Origin: Vibrio sp. 16
Lineage (GTDB): Bacteria; Pseudomonadota; Gammaproteobacteria; Enterobacterales; Vibrionaceae
Assembly (NCBI RefSeq): GCF_963681195.1
Contig: NZ_OY808997.1
Location: 496,001-560,000 of the forward strand
Length of the DNA stretch: 64,000 nt
Direction of reading: 5' to 3'
Below are positions 22,644 through 31,044 of the stretch, in pieces. The position numbers and the translations under genes are program-made. The notes beneath the pieces are model-generated. The model was not told where the DNA came from. It saw only the letters and a list, made by a program, of their open reading frames with translations, and ran no database searches. Within the stretch, counting starts at the first letter, position 1; the number at the start of each line of letters is the position of its first letter.

Positions 22644-23063
22644 ATGAAATCCAAAGAAAGAGTTTTTCACGCTGTGCTGTTTGAAATGGTCGCTTTAGCG
22701 ATACTGGTTCCGGCGTCTGCGGTTGTTACAGAAAAGGGAGCGAGCGATCTTGCCATGGTGGGTATTGGTTTAAGCTTATTTACCGTTGTTTGGAATTACC
22801 AATACAACATCTTATTTGATCGCTGTTTTGGTGGTGATAGAGAGCAGCGATCGTTGAAGCTTCGCATCGGACATACCGCGGGATTTGAAGGTGGTTTGAT
22901 ATTTATCACGGTACCGAGTATTGCTTGGTTCCTCGATATCTCCATCATTGATGCTTTATTGTTAGAGGTTGGGTTTTTGGTATTCTTTTTCATTTATGCA
23001 ACAGGGTTTAATTGGTTCTACGATCGATATCAACCATACCGCTTTATCAATGTAAGTCGCTAG
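22644..23063 (+). CDS. PACE-family multidrug/biocide efflux transporter
   Basis: 139 residues. Four membrane helices form two tandem transmembrane pairs (VFHAVLFEMVALAILVPASAV, MVGIGLSLFTVVWNYQYNILFD, IGHTAGFEGGLIFITVPSIAWF, FLVFFFIYATGFNWFYDR). Conserved Glu, Asn-Tyr and Phe-Asp-Arg motifs fit AceI-like proton-coupled efflux. A longer frame begins at 22599, but ATG 22644 follows GAGAG and gives the family length and start (MKSKERVFHA). Likely controlled by the divergent LysR protein. Confidence 0.87.
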   Translation: MKSKERVFHAVLFEMVALAILVPASAVVTEKGASDLAMVGIGLSLFTVVWNYQYNILFDRCFGGDREQRSLKLRIGHTAGFEGGLIFITVPSIAWFLDISIIDALLLEVGFLVFFFIYATGFNWFYDRYQPYRFINVSR

Positions 23064-23120
23064 ATTATTGACGCTCTGAGCCTATCCTTATAGTAAGGAA
23101 TCGGTTTGAGGGAGAAGAGA

Positions 23121-23861
23121 ATGAAGTGGTGGCTAGTTCTATTCTTTGTGTGTAGTAGTGCTCAAGCGCAAAAAGTCTATATGACATCGCTTGATTGGCC
23201 GCCGTATTCTGGAGAGACACTTGTTGAGAATGGACTCTCAGTCGCCATCGCACGTGAAGCGTTTGCGGTGATGGGGTATGAACTCGTTGTAGAGTTTAAA
23301 CCTTGGGTCAGGACGGTAACCACTGCATCTAAGAGGGAAAAGTATATTGGTTATTTTCCTGAATATGCGTTTGAAACTGAGGATTTTGTTTTCTCTGATT
23401 CTATTGGATCTGGACCACTAGGGTTTGTGCAAAATAGGGAGAGGCCAATTTTGTGGTCAGAGTTGATTGATTTATCTGATTATCGGATTGGTGTTGTCCA
23501 AGGCTATATCAACACGCAAGCCTTCGATGCCTTAGTGGACAAAGGGGAACTCAGCGTTGAAGCGGCAGAGAATGACATTCTCAACATCTACAAAGTCGCC
23601 AAAGGCAGAGTCGAATTAGCGGTGATCGATGCCAATGTACTGCGTTACCTCATTAAGATCGATCCTCGGCGAGAAGTGCTTCAGAGTCGAGTAGAAATGA
23701 ACCGCCAACTATTAGAAGTGAAGGATCTGTATTTAGCGTTTAAAAACACCCCTGAAGGGCACAGTTGGCGGCGTATATTCAATCAAGGTTTAAGGCAAAT
23801 TGACATAGAAAGCATTGAAGCTCGCCTATTGGACACAACTTCCCTTAAACGCTTGCAATGA
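23121..23861 (+). CDS. Periplasmic solute-binding protein, SBP_bac_3 fold, no transporter partners
   Basis: 246 residues. A signal peptide (MKWWLVLFFVCSSAQAQ) precedes a type II periplasmic binding fold of the polar amino acid type (TSLDWPPYSGETLVENGLSV, YFPEYAFETEDFVFSDS, RIGVVQGYINTQAFD, VIDANVLRYLI). No permease or ATPase lies nearby. Such orphans are common in Vibrio and may serve a shared transporter or a sensor. The ATG at 23121 sits right after GAGGGAGAAGAG; an in-frame TTG at 23106 would overlap that site. Confidence 0.78.
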   Translation: MKWWLVLFFVCSSAQAQKVYMTSLDWPPYSGETLVENGLSVAIAREAFAVMGYELVVEFKPWVRTVTTASKREKYIGYFPEYAFETEDFVFSDSIGSGPLGFVQNRERPILWSELIDLSDYRIGVVQGYINTQAFDALVDKGELSVEAAENDILNIYKVAKGRVELAVIDANVLRYLIKIDPRREVLQSRVEMNRQLLEVKDLYLAFKNTPEGHSWRRIFNQGLRQIDIESIEARLLDTTSLKRLQ

Positions 23862-23865
23862 GTTC

Positions 23866-24102
23866 TTATTGGCTCGAGAGTACGCGCAAAATCTTGTCAG
23901 CATGTTCAGCGACTTCGATCCCCTCGTCGGTTAGATATCCACCGTCAGGTAATGTACATAAGCCTTTAGCATATAGACGAGCGACAGCAGCTTGCATTTC
24001 CTCTGATGCATCGTGGTGAACTTTGATGCCTGTTGCCGCACTGCTTAAATCGAATTGAAGCAATAAGTTAAGTTCAGCGATATGGTCTTGTGTGTACTTC
24101 AT
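23866..24102 (-). CDS. TIGR02647 family protein, function unknown
   Basis: 78 residues. MKYTQDHIAELNLLLQFDLS and the central ASEEMQAAVARLYAKGL followed by LTDEGIEVAEHADKILRVL match the small TIGR02647 family of gammaproteobacteria. The end looks like a winged-helix wing (GYLTDEG), suggesting DNA binding, but no function is established. ATG 24102 has AAAGG 8 bases upstream. A TTG two codons earlier is too close to that site. Convergent with the binding-protein gene, stops 5 bases apart. Confidence 0.75.
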   Translation of the reverse strand: MKYTQDHIAELNLLLQFDLSSAATGIKVHHDASEEMQAAVARLYAKGLCTLPDGGYLTDEGIEVAEHADKILRVLSSQ

Positions 24103-24598
24103 AATCAATACCTTTACGAATCAATACGGTTACCTTAGTTCTGGTGCTATGCAGCGGCAATTCAATTAACAGAGAAGTGTTATCTACGGCATAAAAATCG
24201 ATTTTATTTGAACAAATTTGCTCAGCATTTGAGCCACAACAAAGCTTAACAGGTAACCGTCGCAGTTATTCGTTGTGGGGCGACAGGCGTGAAAAATGAA
24301 ATCTAATAATGCGAAAAGTGTATAAAACAAAGGTCCCATATAAGAAATTAGACTAAAGTCTATGGCAGGGGAGTGGTTAGGTGTTTTTGGGTTTATAACT
24401 ATCTGATATTTAATATTTTAATATCTATCGCTTTGGCCTGTTTTATCTATTTTTAGCCCAAGAACAATGTCTCAATGGTTAAACTTTTTATAAGATAAAA
24501 GACTATCTGTCTTTTGATGAGATTTAACGCTTGAAATTGAGCACATTTCGAGTAATTATCCGCGCCCACTATTCCACATGTTTCAAGATGTTAATCTG
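24103..24598. other. AT-rich intergenic region upstream of focA
   Basis: About 500 bases without a convincing gene. A loose FNR-like sequence (TTGAT-GAGA-TTTAA, 24514-24527) lies 72 bases before focA. Its second half matches only 3 of 5 consensus bases. No terminator or RNA gene was recognised. Confidence 0.35.
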
Positions 24599-25441
24599 AT
24601 GAACCTTAACCAATTTGACTCACTGCTACCGCCTCAAGTAGCTGAACGTGCGGCTGAGATCGGCGTTGATAAAGCGACTAAAGATCCGATGAAGTCGTTT
24701 CTTCTTGCGATATCTGCGGGTATCCACATTGGTATCGCCTTCGTTTTTTATACCATTGTCACCACTGGTGCTGGCGATATCCCTTGGGGAATATCCCGTT
24801 TACTTGGTGGGCTAGCATTTAGTTTAGGATTGATTTTAGTGGTGGTCACTGGCGGAGAGCTCTTTACTAGCTCGGTCTTAACGTTAGTGGCTCGCGCGAG
24901 CGGTAAGATCACATGGCGATGCTTGTTTAAAAACTGGGCGGTGGTCTATGGAGGCAACCTGGTTGGTGCATTGTTGCTGGTGGCGTGTATGCTTCTTACC
25001 AAGCAATACATGTTCGACCATGGTCAAGTTGGCTTAAACGCGATGAGCATTTCTCAACATAAGTTACACCATACGTTTATCTCGGCTGTTGCGCTGGGCA
25101 TTATGTGTAACGTTTTGGTGTGCATTGCCGTGTGGATGACGTTCAGCGGTCGGACTCTAACCGATAAAATAGCGGTGATGATTTTGCCTGTCGCGATGTT
25201 TGTCTCTGCGGGTTTTGAGCACTGTATCGCAAACATGTTCCAAGTACCGATGGCCATCGGGATCAAAAACTTCGCGCCTGCAGAGTTTTGGCAGATGACC
25301 GGCGCGAATATTGCCGATTACGCTGATTTGAATTTGATTGACTTTATTCTTAACAACCTGATCCCTGTGACATTGGGTAATATCATCGGTGGTGGCCTGT
25401 TTGTTGGGATGTGGTACTGGCTCATCTATCTGCGAGATTAA
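24599..25441 (+). CDS. focA: Formate transporter FocA
   Basis: 280 residues. A pentameric FNT-family channel exchanging formate across the inner membrane during fermentation. Close to E. coli FocA throughout: AFVFYTIVTTGAGDIPWG, LGLILVVVTGGELFTSSVL, HHTFISAVALGIMCNVLVC, AMFVSAGFEHCIANM and NNLIPVTLGNIIGGGLFVG. The essential gating histidine lies in FEHCIANMF. The ATG at 24599 aligns with the E. coli start, rather than one 21 bases upstream. pflB does not follow it, unlike in E. coli, so it is a single-gene unit. Confidence 0.92.
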   Translation: MNLNQFDSLLPPQVAERAAEIGVDKATKDPMKSFLLAISAGIHIGIAFVFYTIVTTGAGDIPWGISRLLGGLAFSLGLILVVVTGGELFTSSVLTLVARASGKITWRCLFKNWAVVYGGNLVGALLLVACMLLTKQYMFDHGQVGLNAMSISQHKLHHTFISAVALGIMCNVLVCIAVWMTFSGRTLTDKIAVMILPVAMFVSAGFEHCIANMFQVPMAIGIKNFAPAEFWQMTGANIADYADLNLIDFILNNLIPVTLGNIIGGGLFVGMWYWLIYLRD

Positions 25442-25452
25442 CCCCTTCCTCT

Positions 25453-25480
25453 TTCCGAAGCACAGTACAGTGCTTCGGAA
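25453..25480. terminator. Perfect hairpin between focA and the small convergent gene
   Basis: Eleven-base arms TTCCGAAGCAC / GTGCTTCGGAA with a 6-base loop lie 12 bases after focA and 10 bases after the stop of the minus-strand small gene. Neither strand has a T-run after it, so it may act as a 3' end stabiliser rather than a classical terminator. Confidence 0.55.
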
Positions 25481-25489
25481 CGCGTATCA

Positions 25490-25615
25490 TCACTCCACCA
25501 GACCAAACTCCTCGGCGTTCACTATGTGTTCAGGCTCATCCCAGAGCCAATTGTGCATTTCTTCATCACGATGACCTTGATTAAAGGTTTGATCCTTTGT
25601 GCTATCAAATTTCAT
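25490..25615 (-). CDS. Small acidic protein, 41 residues, function unknown
   Basis: ATG at 25615 preceded by a near-perfect ribosome site (AAGGAGGGG, 5 bases spacing) opens 41 codons ending in TGA. The product starts MKFDSTKDQTFNQGHRDEEM and continues through WLWDEPEHIVNAEEFGLVE. It is acidic and Trp-containing, with no membrane helix or signal. I do not recognise it. The strong ribosome site and clean stop before a hairpin argue for real expression. Confidence 0.62.
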   Translation of the reverse strand: MKFDSTKDQTFNQGHRDEEMHNWLWDEPEHIVNAEEFGLVE

Positions 25616-25779
25616 GGCTGCCCCTCCTTGTTTGATTAGAAATCAATCTAAGTTGGCGTTATGACGAAATTATTACGCGTTCTGAATTAATTTATATGTG
25701 TGTGTTTGCAAAGGGTTTTATTGTTTTAAAAACGCTTGAAGGGGGATAGCTACTCAGATTGAAACAGGTATCACCACTG

Positions 25780-25802
25780 TTATCCACAGATTCTGTGGAT
25801 AA
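25780..25802. promoter_or_regulatory. Inverted pair of perfect DnaA boxes
   Basis: TTATCCACA at 25780-25788 and its reverse complement TGTGGATAA at 25794-25802 both match the 9-base DnaA consensus exactly. Together they form arms of 10 bases (TTATCCACAG / CTGTGGATAA) around ATT. It lies 30 bases downstream of fetB. No oriC genes are nearby, so a regulatory or DnaA-titrating site, or a hairpin at the fetB mRNA end, are possible. Confidence 0.6.
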
Positions 25803-25831
25803 GATCATTTGGTTCAAGTGGGAAGGTGATC

Positions 25832-26626
25832 TTATTTGTTTGAGAGTGGTTTTATCATGACAAGGCCGTGGGGATGAATGCCTCGGCGCACAGTCAAATT
25901 TAAGCAAATCGTGATTGATACTGACATCATGACGAAAATCGCAATCATGATCATAATCTGATATTTAATGGCGACAATAGGGTTCGCCCCGCCAAGTATT
26001 TGACCTGTCATCATCCCAGGTAGCGTGACTAATCCGCTCGTCGTCATCGAGGCAAGGGTTGGGGCGAGCGATTTTCGAATCGCTTCTCTCAAAAATGGCA
26101 ACGTCGCAAACCTTACGCTCGCGCCAAGTGCAATTGCCGCTTCATATTCTGACTTTCGTTCTTCCAATGCGGAGAAAAAATTCTGTAAAGCGACGATGTT
26201 GCCCCCTAGCGAATTGCCAAGCAACATACCCGCGAGTGGAATGACGTATTGGGCATTGTACAGTGGGGTAGGTCGAACAATCGCTAGGCAAATGAGAAGC
26301 AAAACGGGCGCTAAACCAACGACTAACCCTCCTACCACAGGGAGAAAAAGTCGTTGTTTAGGAAGCTTCGCCTTATCCAGTATCGAGCTTGACCCTATCA
26401 TGATCATCACAGCAAGCCACAACAAGTTGACCGTCATACTGTCGAGCTGGAACAAAAACTCTAAATAGACGCCAACTAAAGTGAGCTGTATTCCCATCCT
26501 TAACACACCGATGGCCGTGTCTTTTGCTATACCTAATTGGTAGTAGTAATTGATTGCTAATGGAACCAATAGCGTTGCACCGAACAAGATCAATAGTGGC
26601 CACGGTATGTCGACGACAGCGTTCAT
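25832..26626 (-). CDS. fetB: FetB-like ABC transporter permease (UPF0014), without FetA
   Basis: 264 residues. About six to seven membrane helices. GLVTLPGMMTGQILGGANPIVAIKYQ closely parallels E. coli FetB, the permease of the FetAB system linked to iron export and oxidative-stress resistance. VIPLAGMLLGNSLGG and the EAAIALGAS coupling-type helix are also present. No fetA ATPase gene flanks it. The ATG at 26626 has GGAG 6 bases upstream. An in-frame ATG at 26638 has the same purine-rich site too close. Confidence 0.82.
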   Translation of the reverse strand: MNAVVDIPWPLLILFGATLLVPLAINYYYQLGIAKDTAIGVLRMGIQLTLVGVYLEFLFQLDSMTVNLLWLAVMIMIGSSSILDKAKLPKQRLFLPVVGGLVVGLAPVLLLICLAIVRPTPLYNAQYVIPLAGMLLGNSLGGNIVALQNFFSALEERKSEYEAAIALGASVRFATLPFLREAIRKSLAPTLASMTTSGLVTLPGMMTGQILGGANPIVAIKYQIMIMIAIFVMMSVSITICLNLTVRRGIHPHGLVMIKPLSNK

Positions 26627-26873
26627 GATGAGCTCCATTTTCTCCGCAGTAATAGTCGCTTTGTTTACATATTACCTTGATTTGAAGAGAGGTTATACGG
26701 CGAGCATTAGAAATGCAGCGGGTGGAAAACAGAACATTTTTTTAACAAACAGCGGTGTACACAAGTAACAAAGCGGCAGAGTTTTGGTGAAAAATGCGTG
26801 CTTCATACACTGTTTAATTAAGCGGATTTTACTCAGTTGTTGTAAAGTTGTTTCCATTTTAACAGAGTGTTTA

Positions 26874-26893
26874 CTGTTAATATTTTTTCATAT
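26874..26893 (+). promoter_or_regulatory. Tandem TorR-box-like decamers
   Basis: CTGTTAATAT (26874-26883) and TTTTTCATAT (26884-26893) are directly adjacent and match the E. coli tor box CTGTTCATAT at 9 and 8 of 10 positions. Adjacent direct decamers are the known TorR arrangement at torCAD. This suggests TMAO-dependent TorR activation. The regulator genes are not in this window. Confidence 0.5.
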
Positions 26894-26917
26894 TTCAATG
26901 CAATCTAACACATCAAA

Positions 26918-26927
26918 TGTTAATTAA
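26918..26927 (+). promoter_or_regulatory. ArcA-P-like box upstream of torECA
   Basis: TGTTAATTAA matches the 10-base ArcA-P core (A/T)GTTAATTA(A/T) exactly. In this AT-rich region chance occurrence is possible. It fits redox control of an anaerobic reductase operon. Confidence 0.35.
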
Positions 26928-27097
26928 ACACATCTCTGGATGAGCTCAAAAAAGTATTGAATAACAAGGTTGAGAGACGATCTATAGATTGAACCTTACT
27001 AAGAGTATGGTCTAACATTTCTTATTAGAGATTGTAAAAAAATTAAGCTTGCTTTGAAAAGCTACCCAATAACACTAGATACAAAATAGGCAAATGT

Positions 27098-27277
27098 ATG
27101 AGTGATGTTAATAAAATTGAGAGTGGTGAAAAACGCTCACTGGAGTGGAAATCATTCCTCTTCATCGCAGTCGTTCTCTTCCCTGTGTTGAGTGTGGCAT
27201 TTGTTGGTGGTTACGGATTCCTTGTATGGGCACTACAAGTTTTCTTCTTTGGACCTCCAGGTGCACACGGCCTGTAA
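27098..27277 (+). CDS. torE: TorE/NapE-type small membrane protein
   Basis: 59 residues: MSDVNKIESGEKRSLEWKSF, then one membrane helix (about 20-50, FLFIAVVLFPVLSVAFVGGY onward), ending FFFGPPGAHGL. The FGPPGxHG tail and position before torC identify the TorE/NapE group of periplasmic nitrate/TMAO reductase operons. Its role is unclear. It ends 49 bases before torC, first gene of torECA. Confidence 0.85.
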   Translation: MSDVNKIESGEKRSLEWKSFLFIAVVLFPVLSVAFVGGYGFLVWALQVFFFGPPGAHGL

Positions 27278-27326
27278 GCCGTGAGCTCATTTCCACATTT
27301 TTGAACAGATTTTAAGAGAGCAAACT

Positions 27327-28511
27327 ATGAAATCATTTATCATCAAGCTGTGGCGCACCATGACACGCCCGGCAGTTCATATCAGCTTAGGTGTGCTGAC
27401 TATGGGCGGCTTTATTGCTGGTGTTATTTTCTGGGGTGGCTTTAACACCGCACTGGAAGCGACCAACACAGAAGAGTTCTGTATTAGCTGTCACACCATG
27501 CGTGACAACGTATACGTGGAACTGCAAGAAACGGTTCACTGGAAAAACCACTCTGGTGTTCGTGCTACGTGTCCTGACTGTCACGTTCCTCATAACTGGA
27601 CAGATAAAATTGCACGTAAGATGCAGGCTTCTAAAGAAGTATTCGCTCAAGTATTTGGTAACTATGATGAACCAGGTGCGTTTGAAGAGCGCCGTATCGA
27701 ACTCGCTAAACACGAATGGGATCGTTTCTCTGCAAACAAATCCCTAGAGTGTAAAAACTGTCACAACTACGAATCGATGGATTTCGAGCAAATGTCTCCA
27801 ACTGCTCGCATCCAAATGAAGCAAGCAGCAGAGAAAGATCAAAGCTGTGTTGATTGTCACAAAGGTATCGCGCACAAACTTCCAGCTGGCATGGACAGCA
27901 TTGGCGGTATCGTTGGTGACCTTGAAGGTCTAGCTTCGAACACTAACTACGACGTTGGTCAAACGCTAGTGAGCGTGCGTCACCTACCTATCTACTTCGA
28001 TGCTGAAGGTACTACTGAAGCTGGTCTACTAAACCCGGCATCTTCAGTGAAAGTGATTGCTGACAAAGGTGACTACGCGGAAATCGAAATTGACGGTTGG
28101 CGCAAAGCGAAAGGCTTTGGTCGTGTAATCCAAGAAGACTTTGGTAAGAACATTGCGGTGGCTTCTCTTCTTAAAGAAGCATCAACAGACAGCAACGTTG
28201 TGACAACCGGCGAGAAAAAAGTGGATGAGCTAACTGGTCTTCCATGGGAAAAAGTGGCGGCGAAAGTATGGATCAAGAAAGAATCTATGCTGAACGATAT
28301 TACGCCTGTATGGGAAAAATCAGCGGAAGCATACAAAACCAACTGTTCTGTATGTCACACGCAGCCTGACGAAGCGCACTTCGATGCGAACACATGGCCT
28401 GGTATGTTTGACGGTATGCTTGCATTCGTTAACCTAGATACAGACAGCGAAGCACTGATCTTGAAGTACCTACAGAAACACTCTTCAGATTATGCTGAAG
28501 GCCACCACTAA
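27327..28511 (+). CDS. torC: Pentaheme c-type cytochrome TorC (NapC/NirT family)
   Basis: 394 residues. A membrane anchor (about 16-35) carries the periplasmic domain. Five CxxCH heme sites are seen: CISCH, CPDCH, CKNCH and CVDCH in the NapC-like half, and CSVCH near residue 343 in the C-terminal half that docks TorA. TorC takes electrons from menaquinol and passes them to TorA. Second gene of torECA. Confidence 0.95.
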   Translation: MKSFIIKLWRTMTRPAVHISLGVLTMGGFIAGVIFWGGFNTALEATNTEEFCISCHTMRDNVYVELQETVHWKNHSGVRATCPDCHVPHNWTDKIARKMQASKEVFAQVFGNYDEPGAFEERRIELAKHEWDRFSANKSLECKNCHNYESMDFEQMSPTARIQMKQAAEKDQSCVDCHKGIAHKLPAGMDSIGGIVGDLEGLASNTNYDVGQTLVSVRHLPIYFDAEGTTEAGLLNPASSVKVIADKGDYAEIEIDGWRKAKGFGRVIQEDFGKNIAVASLLKEASTDSNVVTTGEKKVDELTGLPWEKVAAKVWIKKESMLNDITPVWEKSAEAYKTNCSVCHTQPDEAHFDANTWPGMFDGMLAFVNLDTDSEALILKYLQKHSSDYAEGHH

Positions 28512-28536
28512 TAAGCGTCGGATTGGAGTAAATTAA

Positions 28537-30999
28537 ATGGCTATTTCACGAAGAAGTTTTCTTAAAGGTGTTGCAACAACAAGTGCAGCATCAGTAATCG
28601 GTCCAAGCTTATTGGCATCAGCATCTGCAAGTGCGGCTGAGTCTACAGGTACTTGGAAGGTTTCAGGTTCACACTGGGGCGCATTCCGCGCCCACATCTA
28701 CGCGGGTAAAGTTCAAGAAATCAAACCACTTGAGCTTGATAAAAACCCAACAGAGATGTTGAACGGTATTAAAGGCATTATCTACAGCCCATCACGTGTT
28801 CGTTACCCAATGGTGCGTCTAGATTGGTTGAAGAAGCACAAGTACAGCGCAGATACACGTGGTGACAACCGCTTTATCCGCGTTACTTGGGATGAAGCAC
28901 TTGACCTGTTCTACCGTGAACTAGAACGTGTGCAAAAAGATTACGGTCCATGGGCTCTACACGCGGGTCAAACCGGTTGGAACCAGACTGGTGCATTCAA
29001 CAACTGTACAGCTCACATGCAGCGTGCTGTTGGTATGCATGGTAACTTCATTACTAAAGTGGGTGACTACTCAACAGGTGCTGGTCAAACCATCCTGCCT
29101 TACGTTCTAGGTTCAACAGAAGTATACGCGCAAGGTACTTCTTGGTCTGAAATCCTAGAAAACGCAGATAACATTGTTCTTTGGGCAAACGACCCAGTGA
29201 AGAACCTGCAAGTAGGTTGGAACTGTGAAACGCACGAATCTTTTGACTACCTAGCTCAACTGAAAGAGAAAGTAGCAAAAGGCGAGATCAACGTACTTTC
29301 TGTTGACCCAGTTAAGAACAAGACTCAGCGTTACCTAGAGAATGATCACCTGTACATCAACCCAATGACAGACGTTGCATTCATGCTGGCTGTTGCGCAC
29401 GTGCTGTACAACGAAGATCTATACGACAAGAAGTTCATCGAAACTTACTGTCTAGGTTTTGACGAGTTCATCCAGTACGTTCAGGGCGAAACCAAAGACA
29501 AAGTGGTTAAGACTCCTGAGTGGGCGGCTGAGATCTGTGGCGTTAAAGCTGACAAGATCCGTGAATTCGCTCGTATGCTTGTAAGCGGTCGTACACAGAT
29601 CCTGATGGGTTGGTGTATCCAGCGTCAAGAACACGGTGAGCAACCTTACTGGGCAGCAGCGGTTATTGCAGCAATGGTTGGCCAAATCGGTCTACCTGGC
29701 GGTGGTATCTCTTACGGTCACCACTACTCAAGTATTGGTGTTCCTTCTACTGGTTTTGCTGGCCCTGGTGGTTTCCCTCGTAACCTTGACCAAGGTATGA
29801 AGCCGAAATGGGACAACAACGACTTTAACGGTTACAGCCGTACGATCCCGGTTGCGCGTTGGATCGACTGTCTACTAGAACCAGGTAAAGAGATCCGTTA
29901 CAACGGCGGTAAAGTAAAACTGCCTGACTTCAAGATGATGGTTATCTCGGGTAACAACCCGTGGCACCACCACCAAGATCGTAATCGCATGAAGAAAGCA
30001 TTTAAGAAGCTTCAGACTGTGGTTACGGTTGAGTTCGCTTGGACTGCAACGTGTCGTTTCTCTGATATCGTGCTTCCTGCATGTACTCAGTGGGAACGTA
30101 ACGACATCGACGTTTACGGTTCATACTCAAGTAAAGGTTTGATCGCGATGCATCGCTTAGTGGATCCTCTGTTCCAATCTAAGCCTGACTTCCAGATCAT
30201 GAGTGAACTGACTCAACGCTTCGGCCGTCGTGATGAATACACGCGTGGCATGAGTGAAATGGAGTGGATCCAAAGCCTATACAATGACTGCCGTGCAGCG
30301 AACAAAGGTAAGTTCGAAATGCCAGAATTCAATGAGTTCTGGGAGAAGAGCGTACTAGACTTCGGTCAAGGTAAACCTTGGGTTCGTCACGCTGACTTCC
30401 GTCAAGATCCAGAAATCAACCCACTGGGTACACCTTCTGGTTTCATCGAGATCACGTCTCGTAAGATCGGTCGTTACGGTTACGAACACTGTCAAGAACA
30501 CCCAATGTGGTTCGAGAAATCAGAGCGTTCACACGGTGGTCCTGGTTCTGATAAACACCCATACTGGCTGCAATCTTGTCACCCAGACAAGCGTCTGCAC
30601 TCTCAGATGTGTGAATCAGAAGAGTTCCGTGCAACTTACGCAGTTCAAGGTCGTGAGCCTGTTTACATCAACCCAGTTGATGCCAAAGCCAAAGGCATTA
30701 AAGATGGTGATCTAGTACGCGTATTCAACGACCGTGGTCAGCTACTAGCGGGCGCAGTTGTTACAGATAGCTACCCACGTGGTGTTATCCGTATCGAAGA
30801 AGGTGCGTGGTATGGTCCTCTGAACGAGAAAGAAGGCGCTATCTGTACGTACGGCGATCCAAACACGCTGACTCAAGATATCGGTTCTTCTGAGCTAGCT
30901 CAGGCGACGTCAGCGAACACGTGTATCGTAGACTTCGAGAAGTTCACAGGCAAAGTACCGCCAGTAACTTCATTCGGTGGTCCAATCGAAGTGGCGTAA
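28537..30999 (+). CDS. torA: Trimethylamine N-oxide reductase, molybdopterin catalytic subunit
   Basis: 820 residues. A twin-arginine signal (SRRSFLKG at 3-10) and a cleavage-type ASASA end direct the folded enzyme to the periplasm. DMSO-reductase family motifs include GDYSTGAGQ, whose Ser binds molybdenum, plus [26 protein letters not shown] and [12 protein letters not shown]. It reduces TMAO, an abundant marine osmolyte, using TorC electrons. The chaperone gene torD does not follow, unlike E. coli torCAD. Terminator follows. Confidence 0.96.
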   Translation: MAISRRSFLKGVATTSAASVIGPSLLASASASAAESTGTWKVSGSHWGAFRAHIYAGKVQEIKPLELDKNPTEMLNGIKGIIYSPSRVRYPMVRLDWLKKHKYSADTRGDNRFIRVTWDEALDLFYRELERVQKDYGPWALHAGQTGWNQTGAFNNCTAHMQRAVGMHGNFITKVGDYSTGAGQTILPYVLGSTEVYAQGTSWSEILENADNIVLWANDPVKNLQVGWNCETHESFDYLAQLKEKVAKGEINVLSVDPVKNKTQRYLENDHLYINPMTDVAFMLAVAHVLYNEDLYDKKFIETYCLGFDEFIQYVQGETKDKVVKTPEWAAEICGVKADKIREFARMLVSGRTQILMGWCIQRQEHGEQPYWAAAVIAAMVGQIGLPGGGISYGHHYSSIGVPSTGFAGPGGFPRNLDQGMKPKWDNNDFNGYSRTIPVARWIDCLLEPGKEIRYNGGKVKLPDFKMMVISGNNPWHHHQDRNRMKKAFKKLQTVVTVEFAWTATCRFSDIVLPACTQWERNDIDVYGSYSSKGLIAMHRLVDPLFQSKPDFQIMSELTQRFGRRDEYTRGMSEMEWIQSLYNDCRAANKGKFEMPEFNEFWEKSVLDFGQGKPWVRHADFRQDPEINPLGTPSGFIEITSRKIGRYGYEHCQEHPMWFEKSERSHGGPGSDKHPYWLQSCHPDKRLHSQMCESEEFRATYAVQGREPVYINPVDAKAKGIKDGDLVRVFNDRGQLLAGAVVTDSYPRGVIRIEEGAWYGPLNEKEGAICTYGDPNTLTQDIGSSELAQATSANTCIVDFEKFTGKVPPVTSFGGPIEVA

Positions 31000-31016
31000 G
31001 CTAAGTAGCATTGAAC

Positions 31017-31044
31017 AAAAACCAGCCTACGGGCTGGTTTTTTT
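31017..31044. terminator. Terminator of torECA, overlapping the convergent gene end
   Basis: AAAAACCAGCC / GGCTGGTTTTTTT with a short loop. It overlaps the last codons of the convergent binding-protein gene (stop at 31027), so the two operons share a 3' end. Confidence 0.88.

Larger units (their letters stand above)
26639..27097. other. Intergenic control region upstream of torECA
   Basis: 459 bases, AT-rich, between divergent fetB and torE. Besides the TorR-like and ArcA-like sites listed separately, it has a dyad TTAACAG-N8-CTGTTAA at 26859-26880. No open frame with a ribosome site was seen. Confidence 0.4.

Noticed and set aside
24514..24527. FNR-like site before focA
   Set aside because: The right half matches only 3 of 5 consensus bases, which is not enough in AT-rich sequence.
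26025..26468. A 147-residue plus-strand frame inside fetB
   Set aside because: fetB has clear family motifs on the other strand; the alternative has none.
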